The translations under genes were made by a program, and so were the position numbers. 64,000 nucleotides of DNA from VAYN01 sp963702075 (GTDB lineage Bacteria; Actinomycetota; Thermoleophilia; Solirubrobacterales; 70-9): contig OY969703.1 in the NCBI GenBank assembly GCA_963702075.1, forward strand, positions 1,488,001-1,552,000. Reading direction: 5' to 3'. Within the stretch, counting starts at the first letter, position 1. Each line of letters opens with the position of its first letter. The notes under the pieces are model-generated. The model was not told where the DNA came from, made no database searches, and was given only the letters and a program-made list of their open reading frames with translations. Positions 33,167-40,688 of the stretch are shown here, in pieces.

Positions 33167-33167
33167 G

Positions 33168-33773
33168 ATGTTCACGGGACTCGTAGAGGACCTAGGGACC
33201 GTCGAGACGGTGGATCTCGGCGCCGACGGCGCGCGTCTCCGCATCTCCACCCAGCTCGGACCTCAGATTGCCGCGGGCGACTCGATCGCGGTCAACGGCT
33301 GCTGTCTCACGGCAACTGCTGTTGCGGCCGACGGGTTTGAGACCGAGGCAATGAACCAGACGCTTGAGGTCACTGCAATCGGGGACGTCGAGCCGGGCAG
33401 CCGCGTCAACCTCGAGCTGGCGATGAAAGCCTCCGACCGTCTCGGCGGCCACATCGTCCAGGGGCACGTCGACGGCGTTGCCTCGGTCGCCTCGACCGAG
33501 GACGACGGCTTCGCCCGCCGCATCCGCGTCGAGCTCTCCCGCGACCTCCTCCGCTACGTCGTCGACAAGGGCTCGATCACCCTCAACGGGGTCAGCCTCA
33601 CCGTCGCGAATTTGGGCGATTCCTGGGCTGAGGTTTCCCTCATCCCTGAGACCCTGGAGCGGACCAACCTCGCCGATTTGGCGCCAGGAGACCAATTGAA
33701 CGTCGAGTGTGACGTGATCGCCAAGTACGTGGAGCGTTTGATGTCACCATTCGCCGGAAAGGAGCAGTCGTGA
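33168..33773 (+). CDS. ribE: Riboflavin synthase alpha chain
   Basis: A 201-residue enzyme dismutating two lumazines into riboflavin. It has the two lumazine-binding repeats, each with its substrate motif: MFTGLVEDLGTVETV with SIAVNGCCLTAT, and GGHIVQGHVDGVA with GSITLNGVSLTVA. The ATG is 1 nt after the ribD stop. The stop overlaps the ribBA GTG. Confidence 0.96.
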   Translation: MFTGLVEDLGTVETVDLGADGARLRISTQLGPQIAAGDSIAVNGCCLTATAVAADGFETEAMNQTLEVTAIGDVEPGSRVNLELAMKASDRLGGHIVQGHVDGVASVASTEDDGFARRIRVELSRDLLRYVVDKGSITLNGVSLTVANLGDSWAEVSLIPETLERTNLADLAPGDQLNVECDVIAKYVERLMSPFAGKEQS

Positions 33774-35104
33774 GCCAGATGGCAGAGACCCGAGGACAAG
33801 AGAGCACGGAGACCGAGAGGAGCCCGTTCTCCTCTATCGAGGAGGCGATCGAGGAGATCCGCGCCGGCCGCATGGTCGTCGTCTGCGACGGCGAAGACCG
33901 CGAGAACGAGGGCGACCTGGTGATGGCGGCGCAGTTCGCGACGCCCGAGGCGATCAACTTCATGGCCAAGGAGGCGCGCGGGCTGGTCTGCCTGGCGCTG
34001 ACCGCGAAGCGCTGCGAACGGCTCGGCCTCAACCTGATGACGGCGAAGAACGAGGCGCCGCTGGAGACCGCCTTCACGGTCTCGATCGAGGCCGCCGGCG
34101 GCGTCAGCACCGGAATCTCGGCGCACGACCGCGCCCACACGGTCCAGGTCGCGATCGACCCCGACTCGGGGCCGCGCGACATCGTCGTCCCCGGCCACAT
34201 GTTCCCGCTGAAGGCCAAAGAGGGCGGCGTGCTGGAGCGGACCGGCCACACCGAGGCCTCGGTCGATCTCGCCCGCCTCGCCGGCCTCACCCCGGCCGGG
34301 GTGATCTGCGAGGTGATGAACGACGACGGGACGATGGCCCGCGTCCCCGACCTGATCCCGTACTGCGAGAAGCACGGGTTGAAGATGATCACCGTCGCCG
34401 ACCTGATCTCCTACCGGCGGCAGACCGAGAAGCTGGTCGAGCGCGTCGTCGCCACCGCGCTGCCGACCACTTTCGGCGACTTCGAGGCAGTCGGCTACCG
34501 CTCGCTGGTCGATGACAAACACCACGTGGCGATGGTCAAGGGCGACGTCGACGGCGCCGAGGACGTGCTCGTCCGCGTCCACAGCGAGTGCCTCACCGGC
34601 GACGTCTTCCACAGCATGCGCTGCGACTGCGGCGAACAGCTGGAAGCGGCTCTCTCGATGATCGAGCGCGAGGGCCGCGGCGTCCTCCTCTATCTCTCGC
34701 AGGAGGGGCGCGGGATCGGCCTGCTGAACAAGCTGCGCGCCTACAAACTGCAGGAGGAAGGGGCCGACACCGTCGAGGCCAACCTCAAACTCGGCCTGCC
34801 CGCCGATCTACGCGACTACGGGATCGGGGCGCAGATCCTCGGCGACCTCGGCCTGACCAGCATCCGCATCCTCACCAACAACCCGAAAAAGATCGTCGGC
34901 CTGGAGGGCTACGGGCTCTCGGTCAGCGAGCAGGTGCCGATCGAATCGGCCCCCAACGCCCACAACGAGGCCTACCTGCGGACCAAGCGCGAGAAGATGG
35001 GCCACTCGCTGCACCACCAGGGCCTCGCCCTCGACGAGGAGATGATCCGCGACGAGGAGGAACGCGACCGCGACGGCAGCACCGCCAAGGACGGCGATGG
35101 CTGA
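33770..35104 (+). CDS. ribBA: Bifunctional DHBP synthase / GTP cyclohydrolase II
   Basis: A 444-residue fusion. The RibB part (residues 20-225) has CDGEDRENEGDLVMAAQF, GHMFPLKAKEGGVLERTGHT and PAGVICEVMNDDGTMAR. The RibA part has the zinc site CLTGDVFHSMRCDCGEQL, then LSQEGRGIGLLNKLRAY and GAQILGDLGLTSIRILTNNP. It supplies both riboflavin precursors. The GTG start overlaps the ribE stop and the 3' end overlaps ribH by 8 nt. Confidence 0.96.
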   Translation: MSQMAETRGQESTETERSPFSSIEEAIEEIRAGRMVVVCDGEDRENEGDLVMAAQFATPEAINFMAKEARGLVCLALTAKRCERLGLNLMTAKNEAPLETAFTVSIEAAGGVSTGISAHDRAHTVQVAIDPDSGPRDIVVPGHMFPLKAKEGGVLERTGHTEASVDLARLAGLTPAGVICEVMNDDGTMARVPDLIPYCEKHGLKMITVADLISYRRQTEKLVERVVATALPTTFGDFEAVGYRSLVDDKHHVAMVKGDVDGAEDVLVRVHSECLTGDVFHSMRCDCGEQLEAALSMIEREGRGVLLYLSQEGRGIGLLNKLRAYKLQEEGADTVEANLKLGLPADLRDYGIGAQILGDLGLTSIRILTNNPKKIVGLEGYGLSVSEQVPIESAPNAHNEAYLRTKREKMGHSLHHQGLALDEEMIRDEEERDRDGSTAKDGDG

Positions 35105-35585
35105 AGCCGGGGCGTTCCTGGAGGGGTTCAGCGAGGAGGAGCGGGGGCAGCTGGCGCCGCTTCACTTCGGCGTCTGCGTCGGCCGCTTCTACGAGGATCT
35201 GGCGCAGCGGTTGCTGAGCGGCGCGCGACAGGGTTTCGAGCTGGCCGGGATCTCCCAGGGCTCCGTCACCGAGGTCTCGGTCCCGGGCGCCTACGAGCTC
35301 CCCTTCGCCGCCAAGCAGTTCGCCGAGAACGGCTACGCCGGCGTCGCCTGCCTCGGCGTCGTCATCCGCGGTGAGACCGACCACTACGACTTCGTCTGCG
35401 CCGAGGCCGCGCGCGGCATCCAGCGGGTGCAGCTGGAGACCGGCGTCCCCTGCGCCTTCGGCGTCATCACCTGCGACAACATGGACCAGGCGCTGGCGCG
35501 CTCGGGAGGCGACAAACGCGACCAAGGTCGCAACGCCGCCCTAACCATCGCCCGCATGGCCCTGCTCAAGCGCCAGATCGGCTGA
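35097..35585 (+). CDS. ribH: 6,7-dimethyl-8-ribityllumazine synthase
   Basis: A 162-residue enzyme, the penultimate step of riboflavin synthesis. Motifs are FGVCVGRFYEDLAQRLL, VPGAYELPFAAKQFAE, CLGVVIRGETDHYDFVC and VPCAFGVITCDNMDQAL. The usual N in the first motif (ARFN) is replaced by R-F-Y, a minor difference. It closes the rib operon, and its product icosahedron probably associates with RibE. Confidence 0.94.
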   Translation: MAEAGAFLEGFSEEERGQLAPLHFGVCVGRFYEDLAQRLLSGARQGFELAGISQGSVTEVSVPGAYELPFAAKQFAENGYAGVACLGVVIRGETDHYDFVCAEAARGIQRVQLETGVPCAFGVITCDNMDQALARSGGDKRDQGRNAALTIARMALLKRQIG

Positions 35586-35591
35586 CTCAGG

Positions 35592-35607
35592 TACCATCCC
35601 GCGACCG
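35592..35607 (+). promoter_or_regulatory. Promoter of rpmB with conserved ribosomal-protein motif
   Basis: TACCAT followed by CCCGCGACCG and the ATG. The same 16-nt string with one change occurs before rplS (54249-54264) and a close variant before rpmF. Confidence 0.5.
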
Positions 35608-35799
35608 ATGGCCAAGGTATGCCACAGCTGCGGCAAGGGACCGGCGTTCGGCCAGTCCCGAAGCCACTCGATGGTCGCCACCAAGCGCCGCTTCGACCCG
35701 AACCTCCAGAAAGTTCGGATCCAAGAGAACGGCCGCCCCCTCCGCGCCTACGTATGCACCCGCTGCCTCAAGGCGGGCAAGGTCACCAAGAGCGCGTAG
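35608..35799 (+). CDS. rpmB: 50S ribosomal protein L28
   Basis: A 63-residue ribosomal protein. It is the zinc-binding form with two CxxC pairs: VCHSCGKGP and VCTRCLKAGKV. The motif SHSMVATKRRFDPNLQKV is diagnostic. There is no Shine-Dalgarno sequence; a TACCAT box lies 10 nt upstream, implying its own short-leader promoter. Confidence 0.96.
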   Translation: MAKVCHSCGKGPAFGQSRSHSMVATKRRFDPNLQKVRIQENGRPLRAYVCTRCLKAGKVTKSA

Positions 35800-35878
35800 C
35801 GCTCTCAAACCGCTCGTAGCGACGAACGGCAGCACGTAAGGGGGGCGAGTTCGAAGGCCCTGTCGACTTAGTGGCCAC

Positions 35879-36757
35879 ATGGGCCACAAAAGCGACACGC
35901 CCGACGATCGGGTGGCGAGGATCGCGGCGCGGCAGCACGGAGTGATTACGTTGCGGCAACTCGAAGAGGCGGGCGTCACGCGTGAGGCTGCGTACAAGCG
36001 CGCGAGACGGGGACGGTTGCATCGTCTCCATCAAGGCGTCTACGCGGTGGGGCATCGCGCTCCCAGCTACCACGCACGATGGATGGCCGCGATACTCGCT
36101 TGCGGGGACGGTGCGGTGTTGAGTCACTCCTCCGCAGCGGCGCTCTGGGAGATCCTCAAGCCCCTCGAAGGACCGATCCACGTCTCGACCCCGACCACCT
36201 CAGGTCGAAAGCCTCGCCGCGGAATCCACCTCCACCGCTGCCAGACGCTCAAGGAGCCGTCCTCCTCGCCCTCCTACCTGCCAAGCCGAGGAGGGCGAGG
36301 AGGACGGCTCACCACCCACCGCCACCACATCCCCGTGACCACCATCCAACGCACCATCAACGACCTCGACGGAACCGTCCCGTCTCACCTCCTCCGCCGC
36401 GCCAAGCGTCAAGCCGAGCTCAAGGGCATCCACCTCGAAGGCACCAAAGGCCGCCGTCCCCGCTCCGACCTCGAGGAAGACTTCTTCGCCCTCGTCGACT
36501 CCCGCCGCCTTCCGCCCCCCGAGACCAACGTCAAGCTCGGCCGGTGGGAGGTCGACTTCCTCTGGCGCGAGCATCGCCTCGTCGTCGAGATCGATTCCTT
36601 CCTCTACCACCGTGGCTCCGTCGCCTTCCATGAAGACCACGCGCGCGACCTCGACCTTCGCCAGCTCGGCTTCACCGTGCTGCGGTTTTCGGAACTACAG
36701 CTCGAAGAAGAACCGGACCGCATCGCCGCGGACCTCGCCGCGGCCCTCGGACGCTAG
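35879..36757 (+). CDS. AbiEi-like wHTH / DUF559 endonuclease-fold protein, copy 2, with palindromic insertion
   Basis: A 292-residue paralogue of the gene at 1788-2732. The N-terminal winged helix is AARQHGVITLRQLEEAGVTR with RLHRLHQGVYAVGH. The C-terminus has the DUF559-like core WEVDFLWREHRLVVEIDS. Between HLHRCQTLK and THRHHIPVTTIQRTI a 57-nt perfect palindrome adds 19 codons (EPSSSPSYLPSRGGRGGRL) absent from the paralogue. No cognate toxin gene is adjacent. Its stop shares a CTAG with the stop of the convergent MMPL gene. Function unknown. Confidence 0.8.
   Translation: MGHKSDTPDDRVARIAARQHGVITLRQLEEAGVTREAAYKRARRGRLHRLHQGVYAVGHRAPSYHARWMAAILACGDGAVLSHSSAAALWEILKPLEGPIHVSTPTTSGRKPRRGIHLHRCQTLKEPSSSPSYLPSRGGRGGRLTTHRHHIPVTTIQRTINDLDGTVPSHLLRRAKRQAELKGIHLEGTKGRRPRSDLEEDFFALVDSRRLPPPETNVKLGRWEVDFLWREHRLVVEIDSFLYHRGSVAFHEDHARDLDLRQLGFTVLRFSELQLEEEPDRIAADLAAALGR
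36254..36310. repeat. Perfect 57-nt palindrome inserted in frame in an AbiEi-like gene
   Basis: Arms 36254-36275 and 36289-36310 are perfect 22-bp reverse complements with a 13-nt loop (acctgccaagccg). The element is exactly 19 codons long. Removing it restores a spacing similar to that of the paralogue at 1788-2732. Confidence 0.92.
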
Positions 36758-38949
36758 CCGTCGGACTCGGCTGCCCCGACGACGGGGTGCTCTCCCGTCG
36801 GCGCCGGGTCGCCCTCGGCCGGCTCGACGTGGAGGCGGGGGAGGAAGCGGTCGAGGCCGGCGGGGAAGTACCAGGCGTGCTTGCCGAGGAGCTGCATGAT
36901 CGCCGGGACCAGGACCGAGCGGATGATCACGGCGTCGATGAGGACGGCGGAGGCGAGGCCGAGGCCAAAGAGTTTGATGATCCGGTCTTCGCCGAGCATG
37001 AAGGAGGCGAAGACGGTGACCATGATCGCCGCCGCCGCGGTGATCACCCGGCCGGTCAGGGCGAGGCCGCGGGTGACTGCTTCGGTGGCGTCTTTGCGGT
37101 GTTCCCACTCCTCATGGATCCGCGACATCAGAAACACCTCGTAGTCCATCGAGAGCCCGAAGATGATCGCGAAGAGAAAGATCGGGAAGAACGAGATGAT
37201 CGGGCCGGTGCTGTCGACGCCGATCAGGCTCGCGCCCCAACCCCACTGGAAGACGACGACGACGAGGCCGAAGGCGGCGCCGATGCTGAGCAGGTTCATC
37301 ACCATTGCCTTCAGCGGCACCCAAACAGAGCGGAATACCATCATCAGCAACAGCGCCGAGAGCAGGACGACGACGCCGATGAAGAGCGGCAGCTTCGCCG
37401 AGATGGCGTTCCCGAAGTCCTCGAAGATCGCGTTGATGCCGCCGACGTGGATCTGAGTGCCGGTCTTTTGCTCGATCGGCGGAATCACGTCGCCGCGGAT
37501 GTGGTCGAGCAGGTCGGTGGTGTCGGCGCTTTCGGGTGAGGTCGTGGGGTAAGCCTGGAAGACCGCGGTATTTTTCGCCGGGTTGAGGACGATCGGAGTC
37601 GTTTTGGCGACGTCCGCTTCGCCGTCCAGTTGCTGGCGCAGTTCGGTCACACCGGCGTCGTCGCCCTTGGAGGGCAGCGCCGCCGCGATCACCAGCGGGC
37701 CGTTGAAGCCGGGGCCGAAGCCTTCGGCCAACAGGTCGTAGGCCTTGCGGGTGGTTTTCTCGGGCGGATCCGTCCCGGCGTCGTTGGTGCCGAGGCGGAG
37801 GGAGAGGACGGGGACGCAGAGGAGCAGGAGCAGCCCTCCGGAAAGCACCGCGGCGAAAACCGGCCGCCGCTGGATTGCGCGGCTCCAGCCATACCAGCGG
37901 GTGCCTTCGGCTTCGGGTCGTTTCCCGCGAAAGCCAGGCAGGCGTAGGCGGTCGACACGGCGCCCGACGATCGTCAGCAGCGCCGGCAGCAGGGTCAATG
38001 CCGCGATCATCGTGAAGAAGACCGCAATCGCCGCGGCCATTGCGACCCCGTAAAGGAAGGACAGGCCGAGCAGGAACATGCCCAGTAGCGAGATGATCAC
38101 CGTGATCCCGGCGAACAGCACCGCCCTGCCGGCGGTATCGACGGCCGCTATCGCCGCTTCACGAGGCTCGAGTCCCTCGTCGAGGCCGCTGCGGAATCGG
38201 GTGAGGATGAACAGGGCGTAGTCGATCCCGACACCCAGCCCGATCATCAGCGCCAGGAAGGGTGCGAAGTTCGCGGTCGGGAAGAGGTGGGTGCCGAGGG
38301 TGATGACGCTGATCCCGACCCCGAGCGCGAGTAGGGCGGTGACGATCGGCATTCCCATCGCGACGACGGAGCCGAAGGTGATGAGGAGGACGACGACGGC
38401 CGCGAGCAGACCGACCATGAAGGAGGAGTCTTCGCCTTCTTCTTCGGTCGCTTCCTCGATCGGCTGCCCGCCCAGCTCGACCTGCAGGCCTTCGCCCGAA
38501 GCACCCTGCGCGAGCGAGATGATTTCGTCGGTCTTGTCCTTATCGATGTCGCTGTTGATCGCGTCGAACTGGACCGTGGCGTAAGCGATCTTGCCGTCGT
38601 TGCTGATCGCCGCCGCGCCGCCGCCCTTGGCGTACGGGCTGGCGACTTCGCTGACGTGCGGGAACTTTTCGACCTTGGCGAAGACCGCCTTCATCTTCTG
38701 TTCGACGGCGGGCGTTTCGACCCCTTGGTCGGACTTGAAGACGATCTGGGCCGCTTCGCCCGACTGCGCCGGGAACTTCTGTTCCAGCAGGTCGAACGCT
38801 TCCTTGGAATCCGAGGCAGGCAGGCTGAAGTCTTCGCTGAAGGCCGAGCCGGCCGTTTTGGCGATCATGCCGACGACGATCAGGGCCGCGATCCAGCCGA
38901 TGATCACGGTCTTGCGATGGCTGGTGGTCCAAGTGGCGAAGCGTCTCAT
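36754..38949 (-). CDS. MMPL/RND-family membrane transporter
   Basis: A 731-residue protein starting MRRFATWTTSHRKTVIIGWI; the longer in-frame extension is unlikely to be coding. Two halves each have a large extracytoplasmic loop and membrane helices: ALMIGLGVGIDYALFILTRFRSGL and IIFGLSMDYEVFLMSRIHEEWEH are the paired MMPL motifs with the GxDY/MDYE proton-relay positions. MMPL proteins export lipids or drugs. Direct repeats at 38982-39016 upstream may be an operator. The substrate is unknown. Confidence 0.88.
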   Translation of the reverse strand: MRRFATWTTSHRKTVIIGWIAALIVVGMIAKTAGSAFSEDFSLPASDSKEAFDLLEQKFPAQSGEAAQIVFKSDQGVETPAVEQKMKAVFAKVEKFPHVSEVASPYAKGGGAAAISNDGKIAYATVQFDAINSDIDKDKTDEIISLAQGASGEGLQVELGGQPIEEATEEEGEDSSFMVGLLAAVVVLLITFGSVVAMGMPIVTALLALGVGISVITLGTHLFPTANFAPFLALMIGLGVGIDYALFILTRFRSGLDEGLEPREAAIAAVDTAGRAVLFAGITVIISLLGMFLLGLSFLYGVAMAAAIAVFFTMIAALTLLPALLTIVGRRVDRLRLPGFRGKRPEAEGTRWYGWSRAIQRRPVFAAVLSGGLLLLLCVPVLSLRLGTNDAGTDPPEKTTRKAYDLLAEGFGPGFNGPLVIAAALPSKGDDAGVTELRQQLDGEADVAKTTPIVLNPAKNTAVFQAYPTTSPESADTTDLLDHIRGDVIPPIEQKTGTQIHVGGINAIFEDFGNAISAKLPLFIGVVVLLSALLLMMVFRSVWVPLKAMVMNLLSIGAAFGLVVVVFQWGWGASLIGVDSTGPIISFFPIFLFAIIFGLSMDYEVFLMSRIHEEWEHRKDATEAVTRGLALTGRVITAAAAIMVTVFASFMLGEDRIIKLFGLGLASAVLIDAVIIRSVLVPAIMQLLGKHAWYFPAGLDRFLPRLHVEPAEGDPAPTGEHPVVGAAESDG

Positions 38950-38981
38950 TGGAGCGCGCAACGTACCAACGCCTCCGGCCG

Positions 38982-39016
38982 CCGCGTGTGAACGTGTGCA
39001 CGTCCGCGTGTGAACG
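38982..39016. promoter_or_regulatory. Direct repeats and palindrome between MMPL and fakA-like genes
   Basis: The 13-mer CCGCGTGTGAACG occurs at 38982-38994 and 39004-39016, exactly 22 nt apart (two helical turns). The palindrome ACGTG-TG-CACGT (38992-39003) lies between. This is a candidate operator in the divergent intergenic region. Confidence 0.5.
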
Positions 39017-39038
39017 CCCTCACGTCGCCCGCGAGCAC

Positions 39039-39044
39039 TAGATT
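39039..39044 (+). promoter_or_regulatory. TANNNT box before the fakA-like gene
   Basis: TAGATT ends 9 nt before the ATG; a candidate -10 box with a minimal 5' leader. Confidence 0.35.
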
Positions 39045-39053
39045 CTTCCCTAG

Positions 39054-40688
39054 ATGTCCGACCCCTCAATCGCCCGGTTCCGACGGGTAATAACCTCTGC
39101 CTACGCCTCGCTCGAGGCCCGCCGCCAGGAGGTCAACGACCTCAACGTCTTCCCGGTCGCCGACGGCGACACCGGCGACAACATGGCGATGACGATGCGC
39201 GCGGTGATGGAAGAGCTCGACCGCCTCGACGGCCAATCGGTCGACGAGGTCGGCCGCACCGAGCTGGTCCAGGCGCTGGCGCGGGCGGCGCTGATGGGCG
39301 CCCGCGGCAACTCCGGCGTCATCTTGAGTCAGATCGTCCGCGGGGCCGCCGAGGAGCTGGCCAGCCGCCCCGGCGAGCTGGTCGACCCGACCCTCGTCGC
39401 CGCCGCCTTCGCCAAGGCCGCCGACGCCGCGTACGACTCCGTGCGGGAGCCGGCCGAGGGGACGATGCTGACCGTCTTCCGCGAGATGGCCCACTCGCTC
39501 TCGCGCCAGCTCGCCCACCTCGAGCGCGAGAAGACCCGGTTCGACCGCCAGGTCAGCGATGAGGAACAGGACGCGGTTCTCGCCCAGGTGCTGGAGAAGG
39601 CGATCGCCGACGGCGAGCGCGCCGTCGCCCGCACCCCCGAGCAGCTCGAGGTGCTGCGCGAATCCGGCGTCGTCGACGCCGGCGGCCACGGCCTCGTCCT
39701 CATCCTCGCCGGCGTCGTCGCCGGCCTGCGCGGCGACGGGGGAGAGCTGCCGGAGGTCCAACACCACGAGCCGCCGCGCCGCAGCCTGCCCCACCACGAG
39801 GACAGCCGCTACCGCTACTGCACCAACTTCATCGTCTCTGGCAAGGGGCTGCAGGACCGCAAGTTCCTGCCGCGGCTGGAGCGCTTCGGCGATTCCGTCC
39901 TCGTCGTCGGCGACGACGTCACCCTCAAGGTCCACATCCACACCGACGAGCCGGAGGCGGCGACGGAGATCTTCGTCGGGGTCGGCGAGGTGACCAACCT
40001 CGACGTCGCCGACATGCGCGAGCAGATGGCCGAACGCGACGCCCGCCTCGGTGCGACCGGCCGCACCGGCGTCGTCGCCGTGGCGGCCGGCGACGGCCTG
40101 CAGCGCCTCTTCGGCGAGCTCGGCGCCCACGTCGTCCCGGGCGGCGAGACCCTCAACCCCTCGACCTACGAGCTGCTCGCCGGGATCCACAGCGTCCCCT
40201 CCGACGAGGTCCTCGTCCTGCCCAGCTCCTCGAACGTGATCATGGCTGCCGAGCGCGCCTGCGAACTCTCCGACAAGCCGGCGCGGGTTGTGCCGGCGAC
40301 CTCGCAGCAGGCGAGCCTGCTGGTGCTGGTCGAGCTCGACCCCGAGGCGCCGCTGGAGGAGAACGCCGAGCGCCTCGGGGAGGCGGTCGAGGAGGTGGCG
40401 ATCGGCGGCATCGCCCCGGCCGCCCGCGACGACGCCCAAGGACGGTTCAAGAAGGGAGACGCGGTCGGCTTCGTCGCCGGCGAGATCGTCGCCTGGGGCG
40501 GGGCGGGCTCGACCCTCGACCAGACCCTGCAGCGCCTCGCCGAGGGCGCCGAGATCCTCACGATCATCGCCGGCGAGGGCGCCCCGATCCCGCTCGAGGA
40601 GATCGACGTCCACGTCCCCGACGGCGTCGAGGTCGAGACCCACGAGGGGGGGCAGCCGAGCTGGTGGTGGCTCCTGGCCGCCCAGTAA
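39054..40688 (+). CDS. fakA: DAK2-domain fatty acid kinase-like protein (FakA/YloV)
   Basis: A 544-residue protein. The N-terminal DhaL-type ATP-binding domain has NVFPVADGDTGDNMAMTM and ARGNSGVILSQIVRG (residues 27-110). The middle part has VDAGGHGLVLILAGV, and the C-terminal half (YCTNFIVSGKG; LPSSSNVIMAAERA) resembles the FakB/DegV-interaction region. FakA phosphorylates FakB-bound fatty acids. Placement upstream of recG is common in Gram-positives. No fakB is present in the window. Confidence 0.87.
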   Translation: MSDPSIARFRRVITSAYASLEARRQEVNDLNVFPVADGDTGDNMAMTMRAVMEELDRLDGQSVDEVGRTELVQALARAALMGARGNSGVILSQIVRGAAEELASRPGELVDPTLVAAAFAKAADAAYDSVREPAEGTMLTVFREMAHSLSRQLAHLEREKTRFDRQVSDEEQDAVLAQVLEKAIADGERAVARTPEQLEVLRESGVVDAGGHGLVLILAGVVAGLRGDGGELPEVQHHEPPRRSLPHHEDSRYRYCTNFIVSGKGLQDRKFLPRLERFGDSVLVVGDDVTLKVHIHTDEPEAATEIFVGVGEVTNLDVADMREQMAERDARLGATGRTGVVAVAAGDGLQRLFGELGAHVVPGGETLNPSTYELLAGIHSVPSDEVLVLPSSSNVIMAAERACELSDKPARVVPATSQQASLLVLVELDPEAPLEENAERLGEAVEEVAIGGIAPAARDDAQGRFKKGDAVGFVAGEIVAWGGAGSTLDQTLQRLAEGAEILTIIAGEGAPIPLEEIDVHVPDGVEVETHEGGQPSWWWLLAAQ

